DNA of 64,000 nucleotides from Lonicera japonica (taxonomy: Eukaryota > Streptophyta > Magnoliopsida > Dipsacales > Caprifoliaceae), in the NCBI GenBank assembly GCA_021464415.1, contig CM038466.1:36052833-36116832 (forward strand). Reading direction: 5' to 3'. The position numbers and the translations under genes are program-made. The notes below the pieces were generated by a model. That model made no database searches. It saw only the letters and a program-made list of their open reading frames with translations, and had not been told where the DNA came from. The number at the start of each line of letters is the position of its first letter. Positions within the stretch are counted from its first letter, which is position 1. Positions 1 to 11,512 of this stretch are shown in pieces.

Positions 1-1509
1 GCGACCAGAGGAGGTCTAGTGACCGGAGCTACTGTGCCAGTGGAATGGGTAGGACAAAATTGAATGTCCTTATTTTACAGAAGGAAATGTTAAGTGTCCT
101 ACTTTAGTCACTAAAGTTTAGTGATCAGAAGCCCTCTTACCCAAATTCCCATTCTTTTATTATCATTATCATTTAAGGCTGACTGGCTGAGGCACAAGGG
201 CGCCTTCCAAAATTAGATCCATGTCCTTAAATTTCCATTTCCAAACAAGGACACTCCTTTTTTATTACCTATAATAACCTTCATCCTTTTTTCTTCTAGA
301 AAACATGGTGGCATCCACCACCCACTAGCTCCCCATGCCGGATCTCGGCGCTGCCGAGCTACCACCATGGGTGGGAAGGAAACAAAATGTTTAAAAAAGG
401 TATAATTGGCCTTTACAAGAAAGGGAAACGTCCTTGTAATGCACAAACAATAGAAAGTGTCTTTGCGGCTAAAACAAATATTGTGGTGGAAGCCTTCTAT
501 ACGCTGGATAGAAGTAAGGTGTCGTTACAAAGATTTTGGGATGAATCCTTCCAAGTATTATTCTGGCACACATTCCAATACCTGGCTTTTTAATATGGTG
601 ATCAGTTCATCTGCTTTGAATGGTTTATACTGACTTGAATGTGTTCATATTTCTCTGCAAGTTTTTCTCTTAACTGCTGGTGCATAGACATAAGCTAGTT
701 GCCAGGAATCGAATCGGAGGTCCAAGAAATCAAACCCAGCCTGATAGCAGAACTGGCGGTGCCGCCTTCAGAGGAAGATCTTATCGAGTTGGTGGCTAAA
801 ATTCTGAGGTTTGTGACAATCAATAGCACTTCAGTATAACATCTGGATGGGTATGTTCTTGATAAAACGAAATGAAGTTTTGTTTTTCAAGTTTATAGCA
901 CTTTCGAAGGGATCAAATGGTACTGAGTTCATTGCTGATGCAGCTTTTTTCTTTTCTTTTTCTTTCCCACATTCAATCATCCCACCGCGGCCCGAATTAT
1001 GCAAATAGTATTATTTTAAATCAATTCTGTAATCTTGTCAAGGAAATTAACTGGTGGGAAAATCTAATTGCTGACAAAATGTAGTTTTAGTTTTTTGTAG
1101 ACTTGGTAAGTATTGATATTTATATAAGTTGCTATTTTCCAAGTTATTGTGATGGGAATTTGAACTGCTGCTTGTCTCCATAAAGCCTCTTTTCCTTTTT
1201 CAAATTAAATTAATAAATAAACCATTTTAGTTTTTATGTACATGTTTTAAAGTTTGAATATGTACCAGTTATGGGTATATATTTGCATCTGGATGGTGAG
1301 TCCACTGCTCTTTTTCCGACTTCAATTAAGGAGTTCAATTTCTCCTTTGATTTGTTTATTTATTATTATTGTATTTATGCATGTAATCAATATATTCTTA
1401 TTTCACGATATCAAACAAGTTTTGTGGTCAAGAATCATCGTTAAGGTATTAATGTCGAAATTAATGTATCCATATCTACCCATAAAAGTGTGAATGAGGC
1501 GGGTTGGTT
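1..1509. other. Intergenic; no supported gene
   Basis: Mixed-composition DNA that becomes AT-rich after about 850. A short open stretch ending at a TAA at 797-799 (residues ending RGRSYRVGG) follows a plausible AG splice acceptor near 685. It could be the last exon of a plus-strand gene, but no upstream exon can be joined to it and I recognise no family. A 68-codon ATG frame at 387-593 has no recognisable features. Nothing else coding is visible. Confidence 0.5.
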
Positions 1510-2175
1510 TAAACTAAAAGTGTTTTGTACCTTTATTAGTTGTTTATGAATTTTTATAATATACTAATTATTAAATTAAAAGAGTCCACAGTTGATTAGA
1601 CATTCAATCGGATTTTATTTATTCTTTTTAATTTAAATATATTATAGTATAACATTGTTTTAAAGTACTAGTTTCTATTATACTTCCATTAGGATTCTAA
1701 TATAAAAACCTCATAAATAAAATTCTAAATACCAATAATATATTTAATTTATATTGGGAGTCTTACAAATTTCCGTTTTATAATTTTACTACTAATAATG
1801 TATTATATTTGGACCATAAAATCCTAATTTATTGTTGATTTATATTAAAAGTATTTTGAACTTTTATGATTAAGAATTTTTATCCTATATTAATTATTAA
1901 ATTAAAAGTACTTACAGTTAATCAGACATTCAATTAGATTCTACTTGGTCTTTTTATTTTGAATATGTTTTAAAAATTCACATAGTTTTTATATTTAAAA
2001 TACCATTCTACATTTCTACGTCAACCAGGATTCTAATATAAAAACCTCAAAAATAATCATATGAATACGAATAATATATTCTATTTACGTTGGGATTCTT
2101 GCAAATCTACGTTTTAATATTATTATCAGCGCATTATAATTCTACTTCTTGCAATGTATTATATTTGGATAATAA
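1510..2175. repeat. Two-copy tandem repeat, period about 326 bp
   Basis: Two diverged head-to-tail copies. Matching landmarks are TAATTATTAAATTAAAAG at about 1565 and 1891, the phrase with GACATTCAAT shortly after each, TTCTAATATAAAAACCTC in each, and TATTATATTTGGA near each end. The copies differ by many substitutions, so the duplication is old. No coding potential. The source element is not identified. Confidence 0.7.
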
Positions 2176-3528
2176 AAATTTAATTTATTTAATAGTATAA
2201 TGTACGCTATGTTGTCGAGTTTACTCATAAGTTAAAATAATTTATATTATTATAATATTATTATAATATTATTATATTTTATAACAACTATTACTACTAC
2301 AAAAATTTAATTGACTTAAATATAATCACAAATTAATTAATTTTTTTAGTATAATTTATGTTCATCATTTGTGCCACAAAATAAACATATGAGCTAAATG
2401 ATATACTATAATTCAAAAACCATAAAAAAAAATTAATAATAATAAAAAAAAAAGAGGCAAAGGAATGTTGATAACACATACAAAAATAATTTTGATATTA
2501 TATATCACAACCAAATAACTTTGAAAATAAAATAAAATAGAATAATGTGGAAGGGATACCAAGAGCAAAGGACGCATCTTGGATTTTACTATGGGGGTGG
2601 CCGGGCTGGTAATAAAAGGAAAGTTTGTTAAAAAACATTTGGCGGAAAATATTTATAACGAAAAATTATTCTTTTCACCTTTCCAAGTATAAGAAATTCC
2701 AAAATTAATAATGTGTTTGGCTTGAAAATATATTGGTTAATTTTTGCCCAAATTTTAATTTCAAAGCTTAAGATTAGGTTCTGAGACACATAAGAAAATT
2801 AATTAAAGACTTAAAGTACATGCGATAATTAATGACTAAACTAGGGGAAATAAAGACTACATTGATGAGAAATCTTAGAGAATAAAAAGATCAATATAGC
2901 AAACAATAACATCTAGTGAATTTCAATCCCTACAACAACAAGAGAATACAAGTAAAAAAATTATTAAACAATAAAATTTCATATTTATATAATATTAGAG
3001 AGGGAAACAATTTGGATCACCATCTAAGGCGGCCGCTAAGTGATAAAGGAGGTAGGGGTGCAATTGGTATTAGGTAATAAGCTAATAGACATAATAAATG
3101 TAAGTATTAGTGGGTACGTTAGACTACCTTTTTATATAGATTCTAACACTGATTATTTCTTTTGGGGTGGCATGCATCGCAAGTGAGTCCTCCTTTAATT
3201 CTGCCAATGACCAAGAGTCTTATATAAGAATACGAGTGAATGTCTAAATGATATTAATAATAGTTACAACGTGAAAGGGAGACTAAGAGTCTTAATTAGA
3301 CCACAAATTAAGTTGAGTAGAATAAATATTCTTAACTAAAAACCAAATAAAGTAACATCTAAAATAAAGTATTTTATTCCTAACCAATTCACTTTAAGTA
3401 ATTATTCTGCAATTAAGTTTGTTTTCGTGAATGATACAAGGATAAGTTTTCTAACTTTAAACTTGTCATTAATCCTATATTATGAGGTACATACATTATA
3501 TAATTTAAACTTGCATTTACTCTAAATT
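2176..3528. other. AT-rich intergenic DNA, no gene seen
   Basis: Long A/T runs and no open frame of note on either strand. A short GC-richer patch near 2580-2610 and a GGCGGCCGC-containing patch near 3030 do not belong to any feature I can identify. Confidence 0.6.
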
Positions 3529-3699
3529 GTAAATTTGTTTATTTTAGTATAATTTGCATACCAATCAAATTATTCTCGGAACAATGTAAATTTGTTTATT
3601 TTTGTATATTTTGCACACAAATTAAATTACTCTCGGAATAATGTAAATTTGTTTATTTTTGTATAATTTGCACACCAATCGAATTATTTATGGAATATA
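3529..3699. repeat. 57-bp tandem repeat, three copies
   Basis: Three consecutive units begin with GTAAATTTGTTTATTTT at 3529, 3586 and 3643. Each continues through a TTTGCA(C/T)AC segment to an ATTATT/ATTACTC segment. The period is exactly 57 bp between all three starts. This is a small satellite-like array without coding potential. Confidence 0.85.
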
Positions 3700-4235
3700 C
3701 TAAGTTGAAATAAATCTAACAAATATAAGAAATATTTATAAGCAAAAGATCCAAAATTCAAGTTTAGCATGAAATAACTAATAGATATCATTCCCGTATA
3801 AATATATCTTCCCCAAGAGAAAATAAAAAAACTATCTATTGCACAAACAAATTAGATAACAGTGCATGTGAGGTAGCTTCTTCCATTTTTTTTTAATTTT
3901 TTTTTATGATTAATTATATGCAATTGTAAAGTATTAACAAGTCCAGTAACTAAAGTAAATATCAGAAAATAAAGATCTTATTAAGACAAAAGAATCAACT
4001 AACAATTTTTTTAGTGTTTTAATACACAACAAAATCTATTAAAACCATATTTAACTACTAAGGTATTCAAAATATATATACTAGCTATAAATGTTTTTCA
4101 TATTCTTTGAGGAATAAGTTTTTTATTTTTTCTTTTTCTTTTTTTGGACTTCCACTATTATAATTTTCTTATGCATCTAAGGTATATAAAAGTGAAAGTT
4201 AGAAACTAACAACATTTAAAATATTACAAGTGTAG

Positions 4236-5595
4236 GTCGGAAAATATCCTAGAGGGGGGACGAATATGATTTTTAAAACTTAATCGGATTTTTAAAAATG
4301 ATTTAAAAATATTTGATGTCTATATTTATCAAGCAATAAAGAACAAAGTTAATTCCAAACACAATGAATAAATAGCACAATATAATAGAGCAAGAGATAG
4401 AAAGATTGAACCAATCGAAGTCGAAGATTTTTTGTCCACACGGTTCGGCTTGTTCCCCTACTCCGCGCTCAGTTAGTTTCCCGAGAATTTCCACTATAAC
4501 CGATCTCCTTCCGGGTGAAGATCAAACCTCTACAAGTTTATTCTTCTCACACACTCTTACAAGTATTGAAACACCCTTAATACTCTCACAAGAAATTCCT
4601 CTTGCTATTCTATGAGATACACCTCTCACAAATATGATTTGAATAAGTTTTGGTGGCTAACACCAATGTACAATATCTCTCGTGTGTATAACAAAATACA
4701 AATAATCTCACACTAAGAGATATCAATATTGATCAATGAATATAAGCTCAAAGAATGAAGAGATTGATCAATGCTTTAGCTAGAACACTTGAATAATAAG
4801 AATATATGAAAAATGGTTTTGTATGATCATTCAAGTTGTTAAAAACGAGTCTTAAAACTCATATTTATAGCTTGCAAAATCATATGGGCGTTGGGGATGA
4901 TTAAGAAAGGTTTTGGCTCCAAGGTATAGATTTTCAAACTTTTCAACAGCTAGTTTTGACAAAAAAAATCAAATTTGTTTTGTTAATTTCTCCCAATTTG
5001 ACCGTTGGATCATGCTCAAATTTTAGTCAAAAGTTCCAGGAGATGTTGTCTAACTACAGTAAAAATTTCAAATTAATATGAATTTATTTTGAAACTCGGT
5101 TTTTGTAAAATGATGTTTTTCAAATAAATTCAATTTCAAGCTAGTTTCAATCAATCTTTAAAAGATGCATGAATATATTTGAGCTATAGGGATTTGATCA
5201 ATAAAGTAACTTTACATAAAATCTAAGCACTCACTCAATTTAATGATAATTCGAGTCTTCGTGATGCTTGATTGTCTTGTGCGTATCTTTATTTGATTGA
5301 TGATCTTGATTCTTTCTTGGTTTTGATTCTTTGTGAAGCACATGGAGATCATTTGAGTTAATTTCTTGTGAGTGAAAGCATTTGTGGAGCTTTGTGTGAG
5401 AGTTTGACTATATCGGTTTGACGTCACACTTGGTTGGAAAAGATATCGGCTAATGGCTATCATCATTGGAACAACCGAGTTAAATAACACTATATTAACT
5501 TATTGTAATTATCAAAATAAGATTAATTGACTTTAAGGTCAACAACAAGAACCTGAGGGTAACTCTATTTGTTAAAGTAAATCGGGGTTCAACAG
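4236..5595. mobile_element. LTR-retrotransposon-like segment, low confidence
   Basis: A CCTAGAGGGGGGACGAATA-type motif at about 4249 resembles a sequence often met in plant LTR retroelements, followed by moderately GC-rich DNA and an A/C/G-mixed edge near 5540-5590. No paired LTR, primer-binding site or coding domain was found, so this could be a solo LTR or another repeat. The boundaries are approximate. Confidence 0.3.
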
Positions 5596-6189
5596 TAAAA
5601 ATTTGATACATACAAAGTATAATGAAATGAAATGAAAGAGAATATTCATTTAGATAATCCATTTATAAATATAAAATATACTTGACACCTTGTTTTTCAG
5701 GTAGCAAACTTTCTCTAAACAAGTTGAAAACCAAATGAGTGCTCTAAGCCTCCAATAACAATTAAGCTCGACTTGGTATATATTCAGTAAAATTATGTTA
5801 TTTAATATCAAATCTGTTCGGACTCTTAATGGACCAGATATACCTAAATCTATATTTGCATTATTAAATTATTAGGTTGGCAAATTTATATCATAATCGG
5901 ATTTTTGGATTTAAATTCTAAATCCATATTTGATAAAATATGCTTTATTTGGATCAGATTCAAATTGAAATATGATCCATTGACAGGTGTACGGCCTCAT
6001 GTGCGTTTTGAAGATCAGTACATACTCATTAAGGCCATGTCTATCGGGATATATATTCGACAAGTTATTAATGGAGATATTCTGCAATTATTTCTTTACT
6101 AGGATAGTTGACTTATCCCATAATCCTAGTTATTGTGGGATGATTGTATCTTACATTTATCTTTAGAATTTGTAACTGTTATACCTATT
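5596..6189. other. Intergenic DNA, no gene seen
   Basis: AT-rich sequence without a credible coding frame. A 65-codon frame at 5905-6102 has no recognisable domain. Confidence 0.6.
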
Positions 6190-6458
6190 TCTACTATTAT
6201 ATAAAGTCGGAAGGCAATAATTTGTTGGTTTAAAGTCGTATTAGGTTTTCGAGTTTCTAATTTTTCCCCTTCGAGTTTCAATTAAGTTCACAAAAAATAT
6301 AATATTTAAAGCACCAACATTAGGATTTGAACTCTCTTACTTGCGAGTATATTTACATACATTCAACCGTTGGTCCATTTAATACTTTGTTTTTAAAAAA
6401 ATCTTTAAATTATTTATATTTGCATTGCACACACATTGCGTGTGTGCAAAAAACAAGT
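6190..6458 (+). mobile_element. Possible short non-autonomous Helitron
   Basis: The left edge TCTACTATTATATAAAG resembles common plant Helitron 5' ends. The right edge carries a perfect 8-bp-stem hairpin (GCACACAC at 6427-6434, GTGTGTGC at 6440-6447, 5-nt loop) about 8 nt before CAAG. CTAG or another CTRR is expected there, so the terminus would be one base off consensus. The base before the left end is T rather than the usual A. A reading as unrelated sequence with a chance hairpin remains possible. Confidence 0.4.
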
Positions 6459-6578
6459 ATATCTCAAAAAAAGTAAGAATATAATTATTGAAATCATTCC
6501 CTTACATCTTATTTCTGAATTCTCAAATATTACATTATTATTACAAGAATAATACAACTTAAAGATTCCAGCAAATTC

Positions 6579-9500
6579 TTATATACTAACGGATACATAA
6601 TTATTTCCTTGGTACTCCTCAACATGAATCTCCGAGTGGCTTCTTGTTGAAGTTAATAACTGAGAAACAACAAGCATTGTTGGCCTTGAGTGTGGATTCG
6701 CATTTAAACACGCTCTCGCGATTTTTATAATACATACCAATTTCTCCTCAACTTCGAGTGAGGGAAATGGAAGGCGTTGGTCGACTATGTCTTTCAGTTG
6801 TATCTCCTTGGTCGATGAAGATGAAATAGTATCGATCAATTCACCAGGATGGTTTCCTTTAATCACTTCTAGTGCTAACACTCCAAAACTATACACATCA
6901 TACTTTTCGGTTACTTTCATCGTGTAAGCGAACTCTGTCAACATAAACAAAAATGCAATAGTGAATAAATGCACATGCTATAATTATGATTCAAAACAAA
7001 CTCTTAGAAAAACAGTGCAAAGAGTTCAACCCCAAACAATTACAGCTCACTAGGTGAAAATTCTTTCACCTGAATCAAAAGGTCCTTAGTTACCTGGTGG
7101 AATATATCCATATGTGCCTGCAATCCCACTCCGATTAGACGAGTCTGGCACTAAAAACTTGGCAGTACCGAAATCCGAAACACAAGCCTCATACCCAGAA
7201 TTAAGCAATACGTTCTTGCTCGATATGTCTCGATGAACGATTGGCAATGCGCAATCATGGTGCATGTAAGACAAAGCATGAGCGACACCCTTAATGAGAT
7301 TTACCCTTTTAGTCCAATCCAATTCCTTAGCTTCTTCATCTTTACTCAGTATTGACACCAAGCTACCTCTTTCAAGGTATTCATATATCAAAAATGAGTG
7401 TCGAGCATGTGAGCAAAACCCATAAAGCTTCACAATGTTTCGGTGCCTTATCTCGGTCAAAGCTCTTACCTCATTTAGAAATCCTTTTCGATCTACCATA
7501 TCGGATATCGAATGAAGCTTCTTCACAGCTACAATATTACCCGAGCGGAGCAGAGCTTTATAAACGCTTCCAAATCCTCCATTTCCAATGCAATATCGGG
7601 CGTCGAAATCTTCTGTGGCTGTTATGATTTCATCATACGTTGCTCTTCCATCAAACGCCAATATGGAAAATAAATCTTCATGTCCTTTACTCGGGGTTTC
7701 GGCTTCCATTTTTCTCTTTCTTTGCCCATACACCATTAAGAGCCCGATTAATGCACCGAGAAGCAAAATTGATCCCAAAATTGGGAGAGCGATTATAAGA
7801 ACGACTTTCTGGCTCTTGTTCACCATTGAAGGATTCTGGCAAAGTTGTAATCCTGTAATATTTCCACACAAACCTTTGTTTCCTCGTAATTTGTCTATAG
7901 AAGCATTCAAAAAAGCTATGTTGTATGGTATCGGACCCTCCAACTCATTGTAGGATATGTCAATATACACCAAATTCTCCAAACTTTCGAACTGAGGCGG
8001 AATTACCCCTGAGAGTGAGTTACGACTCAAATCGAGCTCTGACAGTTGGACTAACTTCGTAATCTGAAATGGAATTTCCCCACCAAATTGATTCTTGCTT
8101 AAGTTCAAATGGAACATATGCAAGCAGTCCCCAAGAACTCCTGGTATGGGCCCACTCAATTTATTAGAAGATAGATCGAGATATAACAACTCGCTTAGAG
8201 ACCCAAGTTCTTGAGGGATAGAGCCAAAAAGTTGGTTATCACTCAAAACAAACTTTAGTAAATACTTCAATTTCCCAAATTCCTTAGGAATCTCCCCTAC
8301 CAAATGATTTGAGGAAAGGTCAAGTTCATGTAGTTGAGTAGACGTTCCAAGTGCCGCTGGTATACTGCCACTGAGATTGTTCTTCGCAATCCACAAAGTT
8401 GTCAACTGTTTGCAACGACTCCAATTATCAGAAATCTCACCGTAAAACTCGTTACTGCTTATATTCATGAACTTTAATTTCGGATATATGCCAAAAACTT
8501 CAGATAAATTTCCAGTGAGCTTGTTATTGTGGAGGCGGACTCTAACTAAGCTTGAGCAGTTTCTTAAGCTTTTGGGCACTTGACCAATGAGTTGGTTGTT
8601 GTTTACAGCGAGATATTCAAGCCTTCCACTGTTGCATATTAGGTCCGGTAAGTAGCCAGATAATTTATTTCTGCCTACTGCTAGGGATTTCAAATTTCCT
8701 ACTTCTTGTGGGATGGGACCCGATAGTTGGTTATCGTGGAGGAACAAAATTTCTAAGTTTTTTAACTTGCCAAGCCAAGTAGGAATAGAACCATTGAATC
8801 TATTATTGTTCAAAAAAAGATTGGTTAGGGACTCCAAGTTTCCTAGTTCTTCTGGAATAGGGCCTGAAAGTTTATTATTGTCGAGACGAAGGTTGCTTAG
8901 GGAGGTTAGACCACCCAAAGACGGAGGGATTGAGCCAATAAGATTATTGTAGTGAAGGCTGAGACTCTCGAGAGATTTTAACATCCCTATTTTCGGGGGA
9001 ATGGTACCCGATAACTGATTTTTGAACATATGTAAGATGGCTAGATTCTTCAAGTTTCCAAAACTGGAAGGGATCTGACCCTTGAGATTGTTGATATACA
9101 TATAGACCTTCACAAGATTGACAAGATTTCCCATTTCTTGAGGAATATAACCCGAAAGTTTATTCTTGAAAAGAGAGAGAAAAGCTAAGTTGCTCAAATT
9201 GCTGATTGAAGAAGGAATTGGTCCTTCAAGAAAGTTTGTGTCCAATGCAAGATCATAAAGAGACTCTAGTTGGCCTATCTCTCGAGGAATCGAGCCAGTG
9301 AGTTGATTTCCAAATAAATGAAGGGTCTCAAGATTCATTAAAAGCCCAATCTCTGGTGGGATGGTGCCCGAAAAAAAATTGGCCGACAAATTGAGGTACT
9401 TGAGCTTTGATAGAGTACTAATTTGCCGGGGAATGCTACCGTTGAGTTCATTAAGGCTAAGTTCAAGGTAGGTAAGATTTGGGAAGGACATGAATGAAAA

Positions 9501-9821
9501 GTCATAAAGTGTACCTTTTAAACCTGTCATTGAGAGGTTTAATCGGAATACGCTTCCTTCAATGCACGAAACTCCAAACCAAGAGCATTGGCTCGGGTTT
9601 TTTTCTGAATGGGGGGAAGAATTGGTACCGTTTTCAGGAGGAAAAGTCCATGAAGTTTGCATGGCGTTGTTTTGGCTTAAAAGGCTTGATTTCCATTGAA
9701 GGAGAGCCATTGCTTCTTTAGTGGAAGAAGAAGAAGAAGAAGAAGCAACATTTGGTGAAAGGAACATTATGATAAAGATGATTGAGCGTAAAATGAAGAT
9801 CTGAAAAGTGATACAACCCAT
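6579..9821 (-). CDS. MIK2-like leucine-rich repeat receptor kinase (LRR-XII/XI type)
   Basis: Two exons on the minus strand: 9821-7094 and 6934-6579, with a 159-bp GT-AG intron (7093-6935) that joins the codon for Glu in the GYIPPEFAYT segment. The product is about 1027 residues. The ATG at 9821 is preferred over an upstream in-frame TTG at 9857 because it opens a hydrophobic signal peptide (residues 1-28) and lies downstream of the TATA box. Next come an N-terminal cap with W and C-x6-C-type residues, 22 LRRs (repeat 12 is about three residues short), a transmembrane segment at about 673-698, and a kinase domain. Visible kinase residues are GNGGFGSVYK (about 745-752), the VAVKK lysine (767), HRD (863-865) and DFG (883-885), so it is a canonical RD kinase. 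It should act at the plasma membrane as a peptide-sensing receptor. The ligand cannot be told from sequence. The assignment to the MIK2 (MDIS1-interacting receptor-like kinase 2) group rests on overall architecture and the HRDISSKNVLL and KVTEKYDVYSFGV segments. Confidence 0.93.
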
Positions 9822-9870
9822 GGTAGTTTTTTTCTTTGATATGTAAAAGGGATTCAAGTTTAAAGGGGTT

Positions 9871-9878
9871 TTATATAA
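9871..9878 (-). promoter_or_regulatory. TATA box of the receptor kinase gene
   Basis: TTATATAA reads on the minus strand about 50 bp before the chosen ATG at 9821. A start site 25-35 bp downstream would fall near 9840-9850. That places the upstream TTG at 9857 outside the transcript and supports the ATG at 9821. Confidence 0.55.
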
Positions 9879-10105
9879 GTAGAAAACTCTTGGTTTTTAG
9901 TTGCTTAATTATCAGTCCATTAAAAGGAAGACTAAGGTAAGATTCCTGTAGACCTACGAGTCTCTTTCCAATTCAAGTCTTTGGACACTAAAGTCTAAGG
10001 TCTTCTCATCTTATAGATAAAAATTTTTTTCAAATTTTTCCAACAAAAAAAAAGAATTCTTTTTAGAAAAATAGAGAAATAGAAAGAAAATCGTAATATT
10101 TTCTA

Positions 10106-10307
10106 CTCCCTCTATCTCAAACCGGAAGTACCACTTTGATTTTGGTACCTTTTAAAGAAATACTAATTTCAAATTAATCAATGATATATGATATGGTTTG
10201 TTTTTTATTATGAATTTTGATACATTGATTATGACACAGAAAAAAAACGGGATTTGATACATTCGAAAACAAAAGTGCATGTGACTCTAAACTTGAGATA
10301 GAAGGAA
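10106..10307. mobile_element. Stowaway-like MITE (202 bp)
   Basis: The left end CTCCCTCTATCTCAAA and the right end CTTGAGATAGAAGGAA form imperfect terminal inverted repeats, flanked by TA on both sides (10104-10105 and 10308-10309). The CTCCCTC start and TA target duplication are Stowaway (Tc1/mariner) hallmarks. It sits 285 bp upstream of the receptor kinase ATG. Confidence 0.75.
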
Positions 10308-10329
10308 TATGTATGAGTTTTTGGTACAC

Positions 10330-10980
10330 TTAATTTAAGGCAAATCAGAATTTTAAAAAGTAGTTAGTCTTCCTAATATGTATCGGGAATATAAGACTTT
10401 AATGGTTAAAAATACACATATTATGATTTGCATTAGTTCTACACCTTTAGATGGGTTTTATACACACATCAAGATGTCACATCAAAGTTAAAATACTCAC
10501 ACCAGTAATATACACAATAAACTTTCATACACCAATAATTTTGTCTACATTAAAAATGCCATAATTTAAAATAAAATTTTTAAAATTTAATATTTAAAAT
10601 TTTAAATTTTATTGATCAAGATCAATTAAACAAGATCCGCATGACTATTGAATTATGTAAATAAAAAAAACCCTCAAGAAAAACTACTGAGTAACATTTA
10701 AGGATGTACTTTATGTGTTTGGACTAATTTCAAATAATACTAATAAATGTGATTGGATTATTTCACATATGGCCTTGATTTTAATTTGTTAAAAATTTAT
10801 TTTGCCTAGATCAAAATAAGATCAAAAAATATGACCCTATGCTTTAGTTGTTCAAAATGTTAGGTTAGGCTAGACAATGAACTTAAAATAGAATGATTGA
10901 TGTTTGTCGATTTAGATTAACAGATTTTATTTATTTCATTGGACCGAATGGCACAAGTATACCCTATTATACTTACAAAA
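10330..10980 (+). mobile_element. Degenerate copy of the Helitron family found at 49.6-52.0 kb
   Basis: It shares a long run of landmarks in the same order with 49631-51973: TTAATGGTTAAAAATA, TTCTACACC, GTTTTATACACACATCAAG, the TTTAAGGA(T/C)GTACTTTATGTG phrase, CACATATGGCCTTGA, TTTGTCGATTTAGATT and a terminal ATGGCAC segment. The 3' end has decayed and a CTAG terminus is not preserved. This copy lacks the internal duplications of the other one. Confidence 0.65.
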
Positions 10981-10989
10981 TAAACATGA

Positions 10990-11210
10990 AGGGTCCATTT
11001 GATAACAATATTAAAAAGAAAAAATAAAAACAGTTGATTTTTGTGAGAAGTTGAAAAATAAGTTGAAAAATAAGTTGAGACGTGGTGTGATGTTTTCTCA
11101 CACAAAAAAATTATGAAAAATGGAGAACACCTACTCATAAAATAAGCATGAGATTGATAGCATCTTATTATATGACTCAACTTATTTTTCAACTTCTTAT
11201 CCAAATCTAA
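10990..11210. mobile_element. Foldback MITE, copy 1 (3' truncated)
   Basis: Begins GGGTCCATTTGATAACAAT, continues through GTTGATTTTTGTGAGAAGTT and AATAAGTTGA, and ends with the inverse CAACTTATTTTTCAACTTC. The outer right end is missing because copy 2 follows directly. Same family as 11211-11512, 25890-26160, 41391-41700 and 41800-41995. Confidence 0.65.
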
Positions 11211-11512
11211 GGGTCTGTTTGATAACAACATGAAAAAGAAAAATAAAAACAGTTGATTTTTGTGAGAAGTTGGAAAATAAGTTGAGGCATGTAGTGAGAT
11301 GTCTTCTTATTTTGTGATTTTTTCCATGAAGAAATCTTCTTTGGTAGTTTAGAAAGAAAAAAATTTCACCAAAATCTTAAGGATAGAATGATGGATAACA
11401 TATACTCATAAAAATGAATATGAAATGAAGAGCATCTCATCACAGAGTTCAACTTATTTTCCATCTTTTTATTCAAATCAATTGTTCTTTTTCCATGTTA
11501 TTAGACGAATTC
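11211..11512. mobile_element. Foldback MITE, copy 2
   Basis: The left arm runs from GGGTCTGTTTGATAACAACA through GTTGATTTTTGTGAGAAGTT to AATAAGTTGAGGCATG. The right arm is its inverse, with TTCAACTTATTTTCCATC through to TTTTCCATGTTATTAGACGA. The arms exceed 80 bp with mismatches. It abuts copy 1 head to tail. Confidence 0.7.

Noticed and set aside
7352..7953. Plus-strand frames within the receptor kinase
   Set aside because: They are shadows of the minus-strand coding exon, which has full domain support.
9822..9857. Longer N-terminus of the receptor kinase starting at 9857
   Set aside because: The codon at 9857 is TTG, not ATG, and a TATA box at about 9875 would place the transcript start downstream of it. 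The ATG at 9821 also starts a proper signal peptide.
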